Positions 19,371-28,260 of a stretch of 64,000 bases of DNA are shown in pieces. Both the position numbers and the translations under genes were made by a program. How positions within the stretch are numbered: position 1 is the stretch's first letter; each line of letters begins with the position of its first letter. The stretch is from contig NZ_JACJOG010000035.1 in NCBI RefSeq assembly GCF_014695375.1, positions 112,064 through 176,063 of the forward strand, in the 5' to 3' direction. Under the pieces are notes generated by a model that saw nothing but the letters and a program-made list of their open reading frames with translations, was not told the DNA's origin and ran no database searches. This DNA comes from Coleofasciculus sp. FACHB-T130. Its GTDB lineage: Bacteria > Cyanobacteriota > Cyanobacteriia > Cyanobacteriales > FACHB-T130.

Positions 19371-19985
19371 ATGTCTACTTCAACAATGTGGAAGAAATTG
19401 TCAATAGCTGTTAGTGCAGCATTTTTGGCTTTGGGAACAGTTAATTTGGCTCCCGCGAACGCCATAACATTTAATTTTCAAGGGAATCTTGATGGAGACT
19501 CAGTTGAAGGCACTTACACCGTCGCCGATGAAATTCTAGACTTATTAGTCAGCGATGTACGGATAGGAAATTATCTAGATGTCAAAAATCCTTTTGATTT
19601 TTTCTCCTTGAGCGTGAATGGCAATAATATCTTTAGTGGCAAGCCATCAGACTCATCCTTAACATCTTTAATTCCAGTAAATCAAGTCTTTGCTTTCAGA
19701 GAGGTTTTGAGACTAGATGTTAATGATACGAATTTTGACTTTCAGCTAAGTGTAGCAACTGGTGATAATGGGCCAAGAGAACCTGTTGCTCAGTGTTTAG
19801 TTAAAGAATGTCAAGGATTTACGATTTTTAGCGTTTCGGGCGTTAATGGAAGTGGATTTGTTTCCCATAAACCCGTGAATGTCCCGGAATCCGTACCAGA
19901 ACCAACCGCCGCGATCGCGTTAGGTGTGATAGGCGCTTCTATGCTAATCCGCAAAAGAAAATTATCGTCCTCGCCACAGGCCTAA
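19371..19985 (+). CDS. PEP-CTERM sorting domain protein, tandem paralogue
   Basis: This 204-residue protein is a close paralogue of the one at 18575. It shares the APANAITFNFQG junction after the signal peptide, FSGKPSDSSLTSLIPVN, QCLVKECQGF and the tail VPEPTAAIALGVIGASMLIRKRK. The copies also share their leader (CTTTACGGAGG) and about 40 bases after the stop, so the whole unit was duplicated. The present copy lacks about a dozen residues in the glycine-rich part near residue 160. Surface anchoring through exosortase is inferred; the function is unknown. Confidence 0.85.
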   Translation: MSTSTMWKKLSIAVSAAFLALGTVNLAPANAITFNFQGNLDGDSVEGTYTVADEILDLLVSDVRIGNYLDVKNPFDFFSLSVNGNNIFSGKPSDSSLTSLIPVNQVFAFREVLRLDVNDTNFDFQLSVATGDNGPREPVAQCLVKECQGFTIFSVSGVNGSGFVSHKPVNVPESVPEPTAAIALGVIGASMLIRKRKLSSSPQA

Positions 19986-20005
19986 ACTAGCTTTCAATTA
20001 GCAAT

Positions 20006-20057
20006 ATTTGCCAGAATAAACTGTTTTACTACAGTCTGCACATTCTGGCAAATTTTT
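20006..20057 (+). terminator. Hairpin with T run after the second PEP-CTERM gene
   Basis: ATTTGCCAGAAT (20006-20017) pairs perfectly with ATTCTGGCAAAT (20042-20053) and is followed by TTTTGG. The left arm is conserved after the first paralogue (about 19243) but the right arm is not, so only the second copy keeps the full stem. Confidence 0.65.
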
Positions 20058-20120
20058 GGTAATTGCAAAACAAGTAACTCCTCTTGTCGCTAGTCACTCC
20101 ATTTCAAAAGAGAAATAGCT

Positions 20121-21410
20121 ATGAAATTACACTTGAGCATTCCCACGGCATTGATGGGCTTATGCCTCAGCTTTTTGGCAGCGAGAGAAGTGCAAGCTGC
20201 CAGCTTCACCTTTACAAAAATTGCGGATACAAGCGATCGCTTCAGTTCCTTTCTGTCATCTCCCGCCTTAAATAATGCTGGAACCGCCGCCTTTTTGGCT
20301 GGACTAGATACAGGGAGCATAGGTATTTTCACGGCCAATGGCTCCACAATTACCACGATTGCCAACACCAATAATTTCTTTAGTAGCTTTCGTACTCCTC
20401 TCTCCATTAATGATGGAGGAACCGTCGCCTTCAGCGCTGTCCTAGCTCAGGTAGCCACAGGTATTTTCAAGGGGAACGGAACAACAACGCCCACTCCTGT
20501 CGCCCTTGCTTTCCCTCAATCCGACTCGAATGGTGTTGAGTCACCCTGGATTGATGATGACGTTATTGTAGCGAAGGACTACTTTAGCGATTTTTATTTG
20601 CCCTCGATTAATAATGCTGGAGTTGTAGCTTTCGTAGAGAGACTTTACCGGGGCGAACGTATTCTCACCAGCGAAGGAAAAGTTATCGATACTATCTTTT
20701 ATGGCAGCGTCAATTCCCCCTTCATCAATGATGAAAGAACTGTAGCCTATAGAATTGAAAGTGGGAATCCTAGCACGGTAATTGTTACGAGTAACGGCAC
20801 TACAAGGACTATCGTTGCCAGCATTGGAAATAATTATCCTGAGGATTCTGGCTTTGGTTCCCCTGCCCTCAATAATTTAGGAAACGTTGCCTTTTATGCT
20901 CCCCCGGCTATTGATCCAAGCAATGATTGGTATACTCCGCCAGAGCCATTTGTGGGAGGAAAAAATGCAGCTTTGTTCGCTAGCAATAGCAAAACAACAA
21001 CCTTAATTGCAGACACGAGCGGCTCCTTGAACGGCTTTCTTGGCGTTCCCTCAATTAATGATGTGGGAACTATTGCCTTCTTTGCTGAACTGGATGCAGG
21101 CGGGACAGGGATCTTCACTGGAGCCGATCCCCTAAAAGATAAGGTAATTAGTACTGGTGATACTCTATTTGGTTCCACCGTAACGTCCCTTAGTTTTTCG
21201 CGGGAAGGATTAAATAATGCTGGTCAGGTGGCATTTCTTGCCAGTCTTGCGGATGGCACTATGGGCATTTTCCGCGCCGATCCGGGAGTGTCTAGCGAAC
21301 CGCCAAAGGATGTTCCAGAACCCGCTTCAGGTTTGGGTTTACTCGCATTGGGTGCTTTGGGTGCTGGTTCAGTGATGCAGCGTCAACAGAAACAGCAGAT
21401 CGACGACTAA
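20121..21410 (+). CDS. PEP-CTERM protein built of NxxGxxAF-type repeats
   Basis: This 429-residue exported protein has a signal peptide ending near REVQA (residue 26). The body contains about seven degenerate repeats of 40-60 residues with the core NxxGxxAF, such as LNNAGTAAFLAGLDTGSIGI, INDGGTVAFSAVL, INNAGVVAF, LNNLGNVAF, INDVGTIAFFAELDAGGTGI and LNNAGQVAFLASL. This is the tandem-repeat class known from many PEP-CTERM proteins, probably a beta-propeller. The C-terminus is VPEPASGLGLLALGALGAGS followed by a charged tail. It is a likely surface or matrix component of unknown partner. Confidence 0.85.
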   Translation: MKLHLSIPTALMGLCLSFLAAREVQAASFTFTKIADTSDRFSSFLSSPALNNAGTAAFLAGLDTGSIGIFTANGSTITTIANTNNFFSSFRTPLSINDGGTVAFSAVLAQVATGIFKGNGTTTPTPVALAFPQSDSNGVESPWIDDDVIVAKDYFSDFYLPSINNAGVVAFVERLYRGERILTSEGKVIDTIFYGSVNSPFINDERTVAYRIESGNPSTVIVTSNGTTRTIVASIGNNYPEDSGFGSPALNNLGNVAFYAPPAIDPSNDWYTPPEPFVGGKNAALFASNSKTTTLIADTSGSLNGFLGVPSINDVGTIAFFAELDAGGTGIFTGADPLKDKVISTGDTLFGSTVTSLSFSREGLNNAGQVAFLASLADGTMGIFRADPGVSSEPPKDVPEPASGLGLLALGALGAGSVMQRQQKQQIDD

Positions 21411-21475
21411 TTATAGATAGCGATCGCATTCCACTTTTACCCATTCCCACTTGCAACTTCTACAATTTTTGAGAA

Positions 21476-22207
21476 ATGGCTTGTATGGCTACCTTCCGAA
21501 AAACACTTTCAGCCTTCGTCTTCAGCACAGCCTGCTTTTCCTTATCTGCACTGATAGTACCTAAAAGCGTGCAGGCTGCTACATTGACTACATTAACTTT
21601 TGATGAGCTGCCGACTCAACCAGCGGATGATTTGAGTTTTAAGGGCGTTACATTCGACTTTAAAGTAAATGGAGAAAACTCAACTGCTGCCACCTACAAT
21701 GTTGAAAGAAAATTGAATCTCGGAGGTTTATTCGGCGTTGAAGAAGCATTTTATTTCCTTGATTTATCACCCCCCGTCTTAGAGATCGGTGCGCCAGGAA
21801 TTTTAACACTTGACTTTGCCATGTCTACTTCTAATATTATGTTCGACGTGGCGAAGCTAGGGGATTTTCGCTTTCAGCCTCTACCCAAATTAACCGTCCA
21901 ACTTTTTGACGAAGACTTCACTTCTCTTGGCATCACAGAGGTGATTCTGGATAAAACATTCGTAGACGACTTTCCTTCCCCACTCAGAATTAGTGTTTCC
22001 GGCACTACTTTTACTTACAGCGGCACCCCTGTAAAACGGGCAGTTGTAGATTTCACTAACGAATTAGGTTCATGGGGATTTGACAACCTTAGTTATCTAA
22101 CCGCCGCTCGAACCGCTTCGGTTCCCGAACCAGCTTCTGTATTGGGTTTACTGGCATTGGGTGCTTTCGGTGCAACTTCACGACTTAAGCGCAAACAAAA
22201 AAAGTAA
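21476..22207 (+). CDS. PEP-CTERM sorting domain protein
   Basis: This 243-residue exported protein has a signal peptide ending near KSVQAAT (about residue 36) and a beta-rich body starting TLTFDELPTQPADDLSFKGV, a pattern common in PEP-CTERM extracellular proteins. The tail is VPEPASVLGLLALGAFGATS followed by RLKRKQKK. It is the fourth PEP-CTERM gene in a row and converges with the helicase gene, the two stop codons lying one base apart. A second ATG two codons in could also be the start. Confidence 0.83.
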   Translation: MACMATFRKTLSAFVFSTACFSLSALIVPKSVQAATLTTLTFDELPTQPADDLSFKGVTFDFKVNGENSTAATYNVERKLNLGGLFGVEEAFYFLDLSPPVLEIGAPGILTLDFAMSTSNIMFDVAKLGDFRFQPLPKLTVQLFDEDFTSLGITEVILDKTFVDDFPSPLRISVSGTTFTYSGTPVKRAVVDFTNELGSWGFDNLSYLTAARTASVPEPASVLGLLALGAFGATSRLKRKQKK

Positions 22208-22208
22208 A

Positions 22209-24611
22209 CTAACTCGGCATCCTAGACAAAGCAACCACCGATTTAGGAAAGCGACTCTTTAACGCGGGTATCACCGGACACGGTTTTTTCTCCTGTAAAT
22301 TGTCTTGATTATTCCAGTTGAAGGTGTTCCAGCGGAAAGGTCCCTTTTGAGCAGCTGCCATCCAGAGTAGGCGCTTCGCTCGTGTCATCGCCACGTAGAG
22401 GAGGCGGAATTCCTCTGCGTTTTTGAGCTGTCCCGCTTGTCCCCAGGCTGCGGGTGCTGGGGGTAAGGGATATTGACCGTGGAGACTGGCGCGAATCTGC
22501 GCCCTAGCGACCTCTGCTAGGGTAAAATCGCCCAGGAATTGGGCAGCAGTAGGCACCCAAGGACTGCCGGGAATACTATCTTCGTGCAAAAACGGCATAA
22601 AGACATAATCCCAGTCCAATCCCTTGGCTTTGTGCATGGTGATGATAGTGAGTTGACCGGCGCGGACATAGCGGGCGTCTGTGTCCTCAGTTTCTACGGG
22701 TTCAAAGCGTTCGGAATTCACAATTTCGCTTAAGACTTCCAGAGTAGAACTCATGGAACTGTTGCCGTAGGTTTGTTGGGCGATGCGTTCGGCTAATTTA
22801 TCCGCTGTGGCGAGTTCGGACGGGTCGTATTTTAAGGTGAGAGCGAGAAAGGTGGGCAATTGGTAGTGGGGCAGTTCCAAGCGGGCGCGAAGCAAACTGC
22901 GACAGTACCGCGCCGCCTGATGCACGGGTGGCGTTTGGGGAGGATCGAGCGGGCCGGGATAGAGAAATTGCTCTGGAAAAGTGGCGAGGGCGTTGAGGTC
23001 TTGGGTGGGAATCAGCTGACGCTGTACGAGTACCTCTAGTGCGGCTTTTATATAGTCGGGGGAGTGGGGACGATCGAGAAATTGTAAGAGGGCGAGGATT
23101 TCGGTGGGGACGTTAGAGTGGCGATCGCTCTGGGAAACATCGTACACCTCAATCTTGTGCTGGCTTTGCAGATAACTCAGCCTTTCAGCCACAAATCGGG
23201 CTTGCCGATTTTCCCGCACCAAAACCGCCGCCCGACCTTTGGGATTTTTCTCAAATAATTCGATCGTCCGTTCTCCGATCAGCTGGACGGTATGGTAAAT
23301 GTCGCGGGGGGTGTAGATTTCCAGCCCTCGACCCGTTGGTTCCGGGTTGGCGTCAGATTGGGGATCTCCTGCGTCAACGGGATGAATGGTTTGGGGACGA
23401 AAGGGCAGTTCAGTTGGGTTTTGGGAGGATTTTGACGAAGTTGTTCCTCTACGGTCGAGTTTGCCCCCATAGGTGTGATTCACCCACTCCAGGACGAAGT
23501 TCGCGGCGTCAACAATCGTTTGACTGCTCCGACCCGCTCGATCCATCGTTGCCAAGCGTTCCTGGGCTTGGCAGGCTTCGCAGAAGCGACGGAAGTAAAT
23601 CGGATCGGCAGGGGTGAAAGTGGAGTTAATTGCCTGGTTGGGGTCCCCCACGCGCACCAAGTTGAGGGCTGGGGAATTGCTGGCGGGTTGAGCGGCGAGA
23701 ATTTCTAAAAGTCGGCTTTGGAGGGGGCTAGAGTCTTGGGCTTCATCTTCAAAGACGGCAAAGACTTGGTTTTGCCAAAGTTGGCGGGCGCTTTCGTTTT
23801 GCAGCACCCGCAGGGCACCGAGAATCATTTCGTCGTAGTCAATCAAGTCGCGCGATCGCAATAAAGCTTGATATTGTTCGTACAACCCAGCAGCGACGCT
23901 CAAAATTCCATAATCATCCGGCGTCTGTCTTGCCAGTTCCCACAAATTTTCCGGCAACAATCCAGAGCTTTTTGCTTCGTGAATCACTGTGTTAGCAAGA
24001 CTGGGCAACACTTCGGTGCGTAAAACTGCCTGACGGCGCAACCGCTCGGTTTCTTCCCCATCAAATTGCAATCCCTCCAGCAGCGTGGAGTAGCGCTGAG
24101 GATTGTGGGAAATCCATCGCTCTACGCAGTCCCGAATTAAGCGGTGACTTTGGTTCGGAGAAACCAAAGTTACCGTTTCCAAATTCAAACCCGATAGCTC
24201 TGGATGACGGGTGGCAATATTCAGTGCCAAACCGTGCAACGTATGAACAACAAAGCCAGTTTGCGGTAGTCGCAAATCCTCCCGCAGGCACTGCCGAATC
24301 TTGGCTTTAATATTTGCCGCAGCCGAGCGAGTAAAGGTGACAACGACTAAATAGCGTCGAGTATGCAATTGGTAACGAGCGATCGCTAAAGCCGCCGCCA
24401 CTGCCATCCCGGTCGATTTACCCGCACCGGGTACGGCAGAAACCGCTAAAGGGCCACCTCGCCAGTCAGCCATGCTTTGCTGCCCCGCTCGCAACCCATT
24501 GCGGAGTCGCTGCATTGCCTGTTCGCGCACTGCTGCTAGCGACACCTGAGCCAAATCCGGCACCATTTGGGCTGCTGTACCATCTGGGTGAATAAGATTA
24601 TCGTCATTCAT
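22209..24611 (-). CDS. UvrD/Rep-like superfamily 1 ATP-dependent helicase
   Basis: This 800-residue protein has the SF1A helicase motifs in order: Walker A AVPGAGKSTG near residue 60, Walker B DEAQDSS near residue 290, a GDPNQAI motif III region near residue 325, TMHKAKGLDWDYVFMPFL (motif V) near residue 660, and LLYVAMTRAKRLLWM (motif VI) near residue 745. It should translocate on single-stranded DNA, for repair or for clearing replication forks. It lacks the nuclease domain of AddA-type enzymes. It is not the canonical UvrD or PcrA by sequence pattern, so no gene symbol is given. Confidence 0.85.
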   Translation of the reverse strand: MNDDNLIHPDGTAAQMVPDLAQVSLAAVREQAMQRLRNGLRAGQQSMADWRGGPLAVSAVPGAGKSTGMAVAAALAIARYQLHTRRYLVVVTFTRSAAANIKAKIRQCLREDLRLPQTGFVVHTLHGLALNIATRHPELSGLNLETVTLVSPNQSHRLIRDCVERWISHNPQRYSTLLEGLQFDGEETERLRRQAVLRTEVLPSLANTVIHEAKSSGLLPENLWELARQTPDDYGILSVAAGLYEQYQALLRSRDLIDYDEMILGALRVLQNESARQLWQNQVFAVFEDEAQDSSPLQSRLLEILAAQPASNSPALNLVRVGDPNQAINSTFTPADPIYFRRFCEACQAQERLATMDRAGRSSQTIVDAANFVLEWVNHTYGGKLDRRGTTSSKSSQNPTELPFRPQTIHPVDAGDPQSDANPEPTGRGLEIYTPRDIYHTVQLIGERTIELFEKNPKGRAAVLVRENRQARFVAERLSYLQSQHKIEVYDVSQSDRHSNVPTEILALLQFLDRPHSPDYIKAALEVLVQRQLIPTQDLNALATFPEQFLYPGPLDPPQTPPVHQAARYCRSLLRARLELPHYQLPTFLALTLKYDPSELATADKLAERIAQQTYGNSSMSSTLEVLSEIVNSERFEPVETEDTDARYVRAGQLTIITMHKAKGLDWDYVFMPFLHEDSIPGSPWVPTAAQFLGDFTLAEVARAQIRASLHGQYPLPPAPAAWGQAGQLKNAEEFRLLYVAMTRAKRLLWMAAAQKGPFRWNTFNWNNQDNLQEKKPCPVIPALKSRFPKSVVALSRMPS

Positions 24612-24629
24612 GGCTAATGGCTTGTGAGA

Positions 24630-24705
24630 GTTTTGAGTTGTAGAGTCGCGGTTTGTCGCGTCTAAGGTTTAAGTTTTGAGTTGTAGAGTCGCGGTTTATC
24701 GCGTT
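24630..24705. repeat. 43-bp-period tandem repeat between divergent genes
   Basis: The segment GTTTTGAGTTGTAGAGTCGC, continuing GGTTTGTCGCGT, at 24630-24661 recurs at 24673-24704 with one difference. It lies upstream of the helicase and of the GT39-like gene, both of which start nearby. The GTTTTGAGTT words also occur at 26615 and 62770. Confidence 0.7.
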
Positions 24706-24790
24706 TGAGGTTTGAGTTCCAAGAGAATTTTTTAGTTCAAAATTTAACACTTAAAACTTTTTACTAATTAGCAGCTAACAACAGAAAAAC

Positions 24791-26611
24791 ATGAATCGCC
24801 TAAAGTTCTTTCTACATTATTTAGCGCTAGCTGGGGTAATTGTCTTGGGCGCTGCTTTGCGGTTTTGGCATCTTGACCTGAAACCGCTGTGGCTAGATGA
24901 GGTGATTACAGGGTTATTTAGTTTGGGACGGACTTACAATGATGTCCCGCTCGACGTGGTTTTTCCCCTATCAACCTTAAAGCAAATTTTTACCCTGAAG
25001 CCAGATGTTAGCTGTGCTGAAATTGCTCATACACTTGCAACTCAGTCTACCCATCCTCCCCTATTTTTTTGCCTGATGCACGGCTGGCTAAAATTACTCA
25101 GCCATGAGTACGGACACGGCGCTACCGTCCCCCTACTTCTGAGCACTGACTTGCGATCGCTTCCTGCAATTTTCGGAGTCGGCGCGATCGCGGCAATTTA
25201 CTGGCTGGGACGCATCGCCTTCTTCCCCGCTGTCGGTTTGATGACCGCCGCAATCATGGCGGTTTCCCCTTTTGGCGTCTACCTCTCCCAAGAAGCACGG
25301 CACTACACCCTTCCGGTGCTGTTGATTACCTTGGCACTGGTAGGATTCATTCAAATTCAGCAAGACCTGGAAAAAAATCGGCAGACGGGATGGCGCGTTT
25401 GGCTTGGCTGGGGAGTTGTCAACAGTATTGCCTTCTACGTCCACTACTTTTTTGTCTTGGCTTTCGTGGCGCAGCTGGTGACGCTCCTGACGATATTTTA
25501 CTGGCGGCGGCGATCGCTTAAAATTCACACCTGGGTTGGGCTTAGTCTGACAATTTTGGGGATTGTACTCAGTTTTCTGCCTTGGTTGCCGGTGCTACTG
25601 GGACATTCTGGACGTTCGGAAACCAGTTGGCTTCCGTCTCCCCATAACGTTGCGCCCTTATACCAAACTTTGGTCGGTTGGCTGCTGATGGCGATCGCCC
25701 TACCCGTAGAAAGTCAGCCTTTATGGATTGCGATTCCATCGGGGCTGCTGATGCTTCTGTTTGGCTGTTGGCTGGGAAGGCAAATTTATAATTTTTTTAA
25801 GGGAAAGAGGCAATTAACCGCCTCTGGAGGGCACACGCAGGTAAATCCAAGTCGCTTTAAAACCCTCTATTCCTCAGCAATTTTCGCCTTGGGTAGTTTC
25901 ACTTTTTGCGTGCTGCTGCAATTCTTAGCCATTGTCTACCTGCTGGACAAAGACATCACCATTGCCCCTCGCTATCACTTTGTCTATTACCCAGCTTTGT
26001 GCGCCCTTTTGGGAGCTATCCTCACCATCGGGACTGCGGCAAAAGAATTGCCCACTGAAGATGCCCAAGAAAATTTTGATGGAAATGCACGAACTCAGCA
26101 CCAAAGCCAAGATCCATACTTACTCCTGAGTCCTCAGTCCTCAGATGTACTGCTAGTTTGCCTTCTCAGCAGCGTTTTTGTCGTTTTTAACCTGGCATTC
26201 TTAAAGCCCTTTAACCCCCTGCAAGTCTCCCACCACATGAACTTAGAACCGACCATTCCTCTAATGGTTGTGGTGGGATACAACGATTCCCAGGATGTCG
26301 CTTTGGGGTTAAGCTTTGCCCTTGCTGTCGATAAAATCCGGGCACCTCGCGTCGGTGATTTTGAGCCGGAGGGCGAAAAAGCCTACTTTGCTTTCTTAAA
26401 CGCGAAACCTAGTTATGATGCCCTTTGGCAAAATCTCTCTGCCATCCAAACTCCTTTGAAATCGCCCCTGAACTTGTGGGTAGTTGCCCCTGGACTCAAG
26501 CGGGTTGATTATCCCCAATCGTTGGCACTTGCCGAGTCAACGAGTTGTACGATTGACTCTACTCAGCACTACCGAATCGGGGTTCCTTATCAGCTATATC
26601 GGTGTCGTTAG
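24791..26611 (+). CDS. GT39/ArnT-like membrane glycosyltransferase
   Basis: This 606-residue polytopic membrane protein of the GT-C fold opens with a membrane helix and then the first periplasmic loop RFWHLDLKPLWLDEVITGL, which holds the conserved D-E pair (Asp36-Glu37) of the PMT/ArnT family. It probably moves a sugar from a polyprenyl-phosphate donor to a protein or lipid on the periplasmic side. About eleven hydrophobic segments follow, then a soluble C-terminal domain of about 150 residues. An in-frame heptamer repeat lies at 26124-26144, in a loop at about residues 445-451 (LSPQSSD). The acceptor is unknown. Confidence 0.8.
   Translation: MNRLKFFLHYLALAGVIVLGAALRFWHLDLKPLWLDEVITGLFSLGRTYNDVPLDVVFPLSTLKQIFTLKPDVSCAEIAHTLATQSTHPPLFFCLMHGWLKLLSHEYGHGATVPLLLSTDLRSLPAIFGVGAIAAIYWLGRIAFFPAVGLMTAAIMAVSPFGVYLSQEARHYTLPVLLITLALVGFIQIQQDLEKNRQTGWRVWLGWGVVNSIAFYVHYFFVLAFVAQLVTLLTIFYWRRRSLKIHTWVGLSLTILGIVLSFLPWLPVLLGHSGRSETSWLPSPHNVAPLYQTLVGWLLMAIALPVESQPLWIAIPSGLLMLLFGCWLGRQIYNFFKGKRQLTASGGHTQVNPSRFKTLYSSAIFALGSFTFCVLLQFLAIVYLLDKDITIAPRYHFVYYPALCALLGAILTIGTAAKELPTEDAQENFDGNARTQHQSQDPYLLLSPQSSDVLLVCLLSSVFVVFNLAFLKPFNPLQVSHHMNLEPTIPLMVVVGYNDSQDVALGLSFALAVDKIRAPRVGDFEPEGEKAYFAFLNAKPSYDALWQNLSAIQTPLKSPLNLWVVAPGLKRVDYPQSLALAESTSCTIDSTQHYRIGVPYQLYRCR
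26124..26144. repeat. TCCT(G/C)AG heptamer repeat inside the GT39-like gene
   Basis: Three heptamers (TCCTGAG, TCCTCAG, TCCTCAG) stand in frame and code for the loop LSPQSSD. The same heptamer, on the other strand, is found inside glgP at 60493-60528. Confidence 0.7.
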
Positions 26612-26915
26612 CCAGTTTTGAGTTTTGAGTTTAGGACTTACGCACTAGGAACGGCAAAATGAACCGCGTAAGTCTTGCGAAGCGCGATCGCAATCCTAAA
26701 TGATTATGAAATCTTGGCTCTCTCTTCTTACTCTTCCTAAGCGCGAACGCGAACGCGAGGCTAACGCCAACGCGGTTCCTAAAAAAAATTTACAACTCAA
26801 ATAGGACTGCTATATCTTCGCTTTAGACAAGAATAAGAGTTTGAGAGAGTTTTTGCCTAAGCCCTGGAATTAAAGAATTCTCTTGTCACTCAAAACTCTG
26901 ATTAGCCATTGGCAA
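26612..26915. repeat. Intergenic repeats: GGACTTACGC inverted repeat and GCGAAC hexamers
   Basis: AGGACTTACGC at 26633-26643 pairs with GCGTAAGTCTT at 26666-26676, eleven pairs with one G-T. This resembles the TTAGGACTTACGCA repeats common between cyanobacterial genes. Further right, GCGAACGCGAACGCGAGG at about 26743-26760 is a short hexamer repeat followed by CCAACGCGGTTCC. The stretch is between convergent genes and has no open frame. Confidence 0.6.
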
Positions 26916-28016
26916 CTATTCTTCGATCTGCCATAAATCCTTAGTCATGTCTTCATCGACAATTTTCTTCGGACGCAACACCAGGAGGATTTGTCCCAAA
27001 ATGGGCACAGTAGGAGCATCGGGGAACCAGTGAAGTTGCAACTCTCCTGACTGGTCAACGATAAAATAGCTGCTGTCATTCCATTCTTGTCGAGATCGAT
27101 CGATGAGAACTAGAATTCCTTCCGGTTTGTTGGTATGTTGGCTGGGCAACTGGCTGCTGTTGCAGAGAATGACGACCGGGTCTTGTGCGTTCAAGACGAC
27201 TTGCCAACCGGGTAGAGACACCCAAGATCCACTCCAAGAAGTTTGCACTAACCGGAACGGCTCAATCTGTTCTACTGGGGGAACCAATTGCAAGTCTGCG
27301 GGTGTCAAGGGCAAGGCACCGGCGACGGGTATCGTGCGAGGGAGTTGTTCGTCCTCATCCAGTCGGTACAGGGGCAAAGAGGGGGCACGACGAGGGGCAG
27401 CACCGGCAATTCCTTCGGTTAGCAGCTGTTCGATTTGATTTCGGGCAGTTTGGCTGTGGGCAAACATTAAGCCGCGTGCAATAAAACGCGATCGCTCTTG
27501 CAAATTACTTAATTGTTTTGCCCGTCTCCAATACTGATAAGCAACCGCGTCTCCAGGATGGTCGGTAAATCCCTGCGGTAGAGTCCGCATCCGGGACAAT
27601 TCTTTCACGTCTTTGGCGACTTCACGGGCAACATCGGCGTCGAGGTTTCTGGATCGAATAAAGTCTGCCGCTGCGACCCGTTCTGGCTCAGTCAGAATCC
27701 GCAATTCGTATAAAATATCACTGCCAGTGCGAGAATAGTGCGATCGCACTTCTTCTACTGCCCCACCGTTCACCAACGACGTATAGACTTGTGAACCTAC
27801 AATTACTTGATTCTGATGTATTGGCTCAAAGCCAGTTGCCTCAAAAATCGCTTGGGTACTGTAACCGGCTTTTTGCAATTTGGCACAGGCGTGTCCCCAG
27901 TCAACCCAGGTTCCTTCTTTACGTCGGAGCAAGAACAGCAAATCTTCAGCATTCACGTTCGCTGACTCTGGTTGAAGGCTACGATCGGGAGTGTCTGCGG
28001 AAGGTGTTTCAGTCAT
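26916..28016 (-). CDS. raf1: RuBisCO accumulation factor 1 (Raf1)
   Basis: This 366-residue protein matches Raf1, the chaperone that holds RbcL dimers and helps them form the L8 core. The N-terminal helical domain starts at about residue 25 (DLLFLLRRKEGTWVDWGHAC, then LQKAGYSTQAIFEATGFEP) and runs to about residue 200 with the KDVKELSRMRTLPQGFTDHPGDAVAYQYWRRAK-type block. A flexible linker (about residues 205-220) leads to the C-terminal beta domain, which dimerises (PGWQVVLNAQDPVVILCN). RuBisCO genes are not in the window. It diverges from the response regulator at 28261. Confidence 0.93.
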   Translation of the reverse strand: MTETPSADTPDRSLQPESANVNAEDLLFLLRRKEGTWVDWGHACAKLQKAGYSTQAIFEATGFEPIHQNQVIVGSQVYTSLVNGGAVEEVRSHYSRTGSDILYELRILTEPERVAAADFIRSRNLDADVAREVAKDVKELSRMRTLPQGFTDHPGDAVAYQYWRRAKQLSNLQERSRFIARGLMFAHSQTARNQIEQLLTEGIAGAAPRRAPSLPLYRLDEDEQLPRTIPVAGALPLTPADLQLVPPVEQIEPFRLVQTSWSGSWVSLPGWQVVLNAQDPVVILCNSSQLPSQHTNKPEGILVLIDRSRQEWNDSSYFIVDQSGELQLHWFPDAPTVPILGQILLVLRPKKIVDEDMTKDLWQIEE

Positions 28017-28260
28017 AATGACCTCAAAAAGCTTTTCATCGCTATCAAGCGACCAGGAACGTTTTTAAATGTATCGCGTTCGGGTCACGAATAAATTTAC
28101 ATGGCAAGTTTAGTTTGATGTCCGGTCTATTTGACGCAAACCAGGAATTCCTAGTTATGTCATTTGTCCCGAAAGCGCTACTAAACAATCGGTCTTAAGA
28201 TAGATGTTTTGTGTATCTGAATTTGCCTTAACAAGTTGACCAAGAGTTTGTTGTATCGTT
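28017..28260. promoter_or_regulatory. Divergent promoter region between raf1 and the response regulator
   Basis: Both genes start outward from this 244-base gap, so both promoters should lie in it. I could not fix -10/-35 boxes with confidence. No terminator or open frame is seen. Confidence 0.4.
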
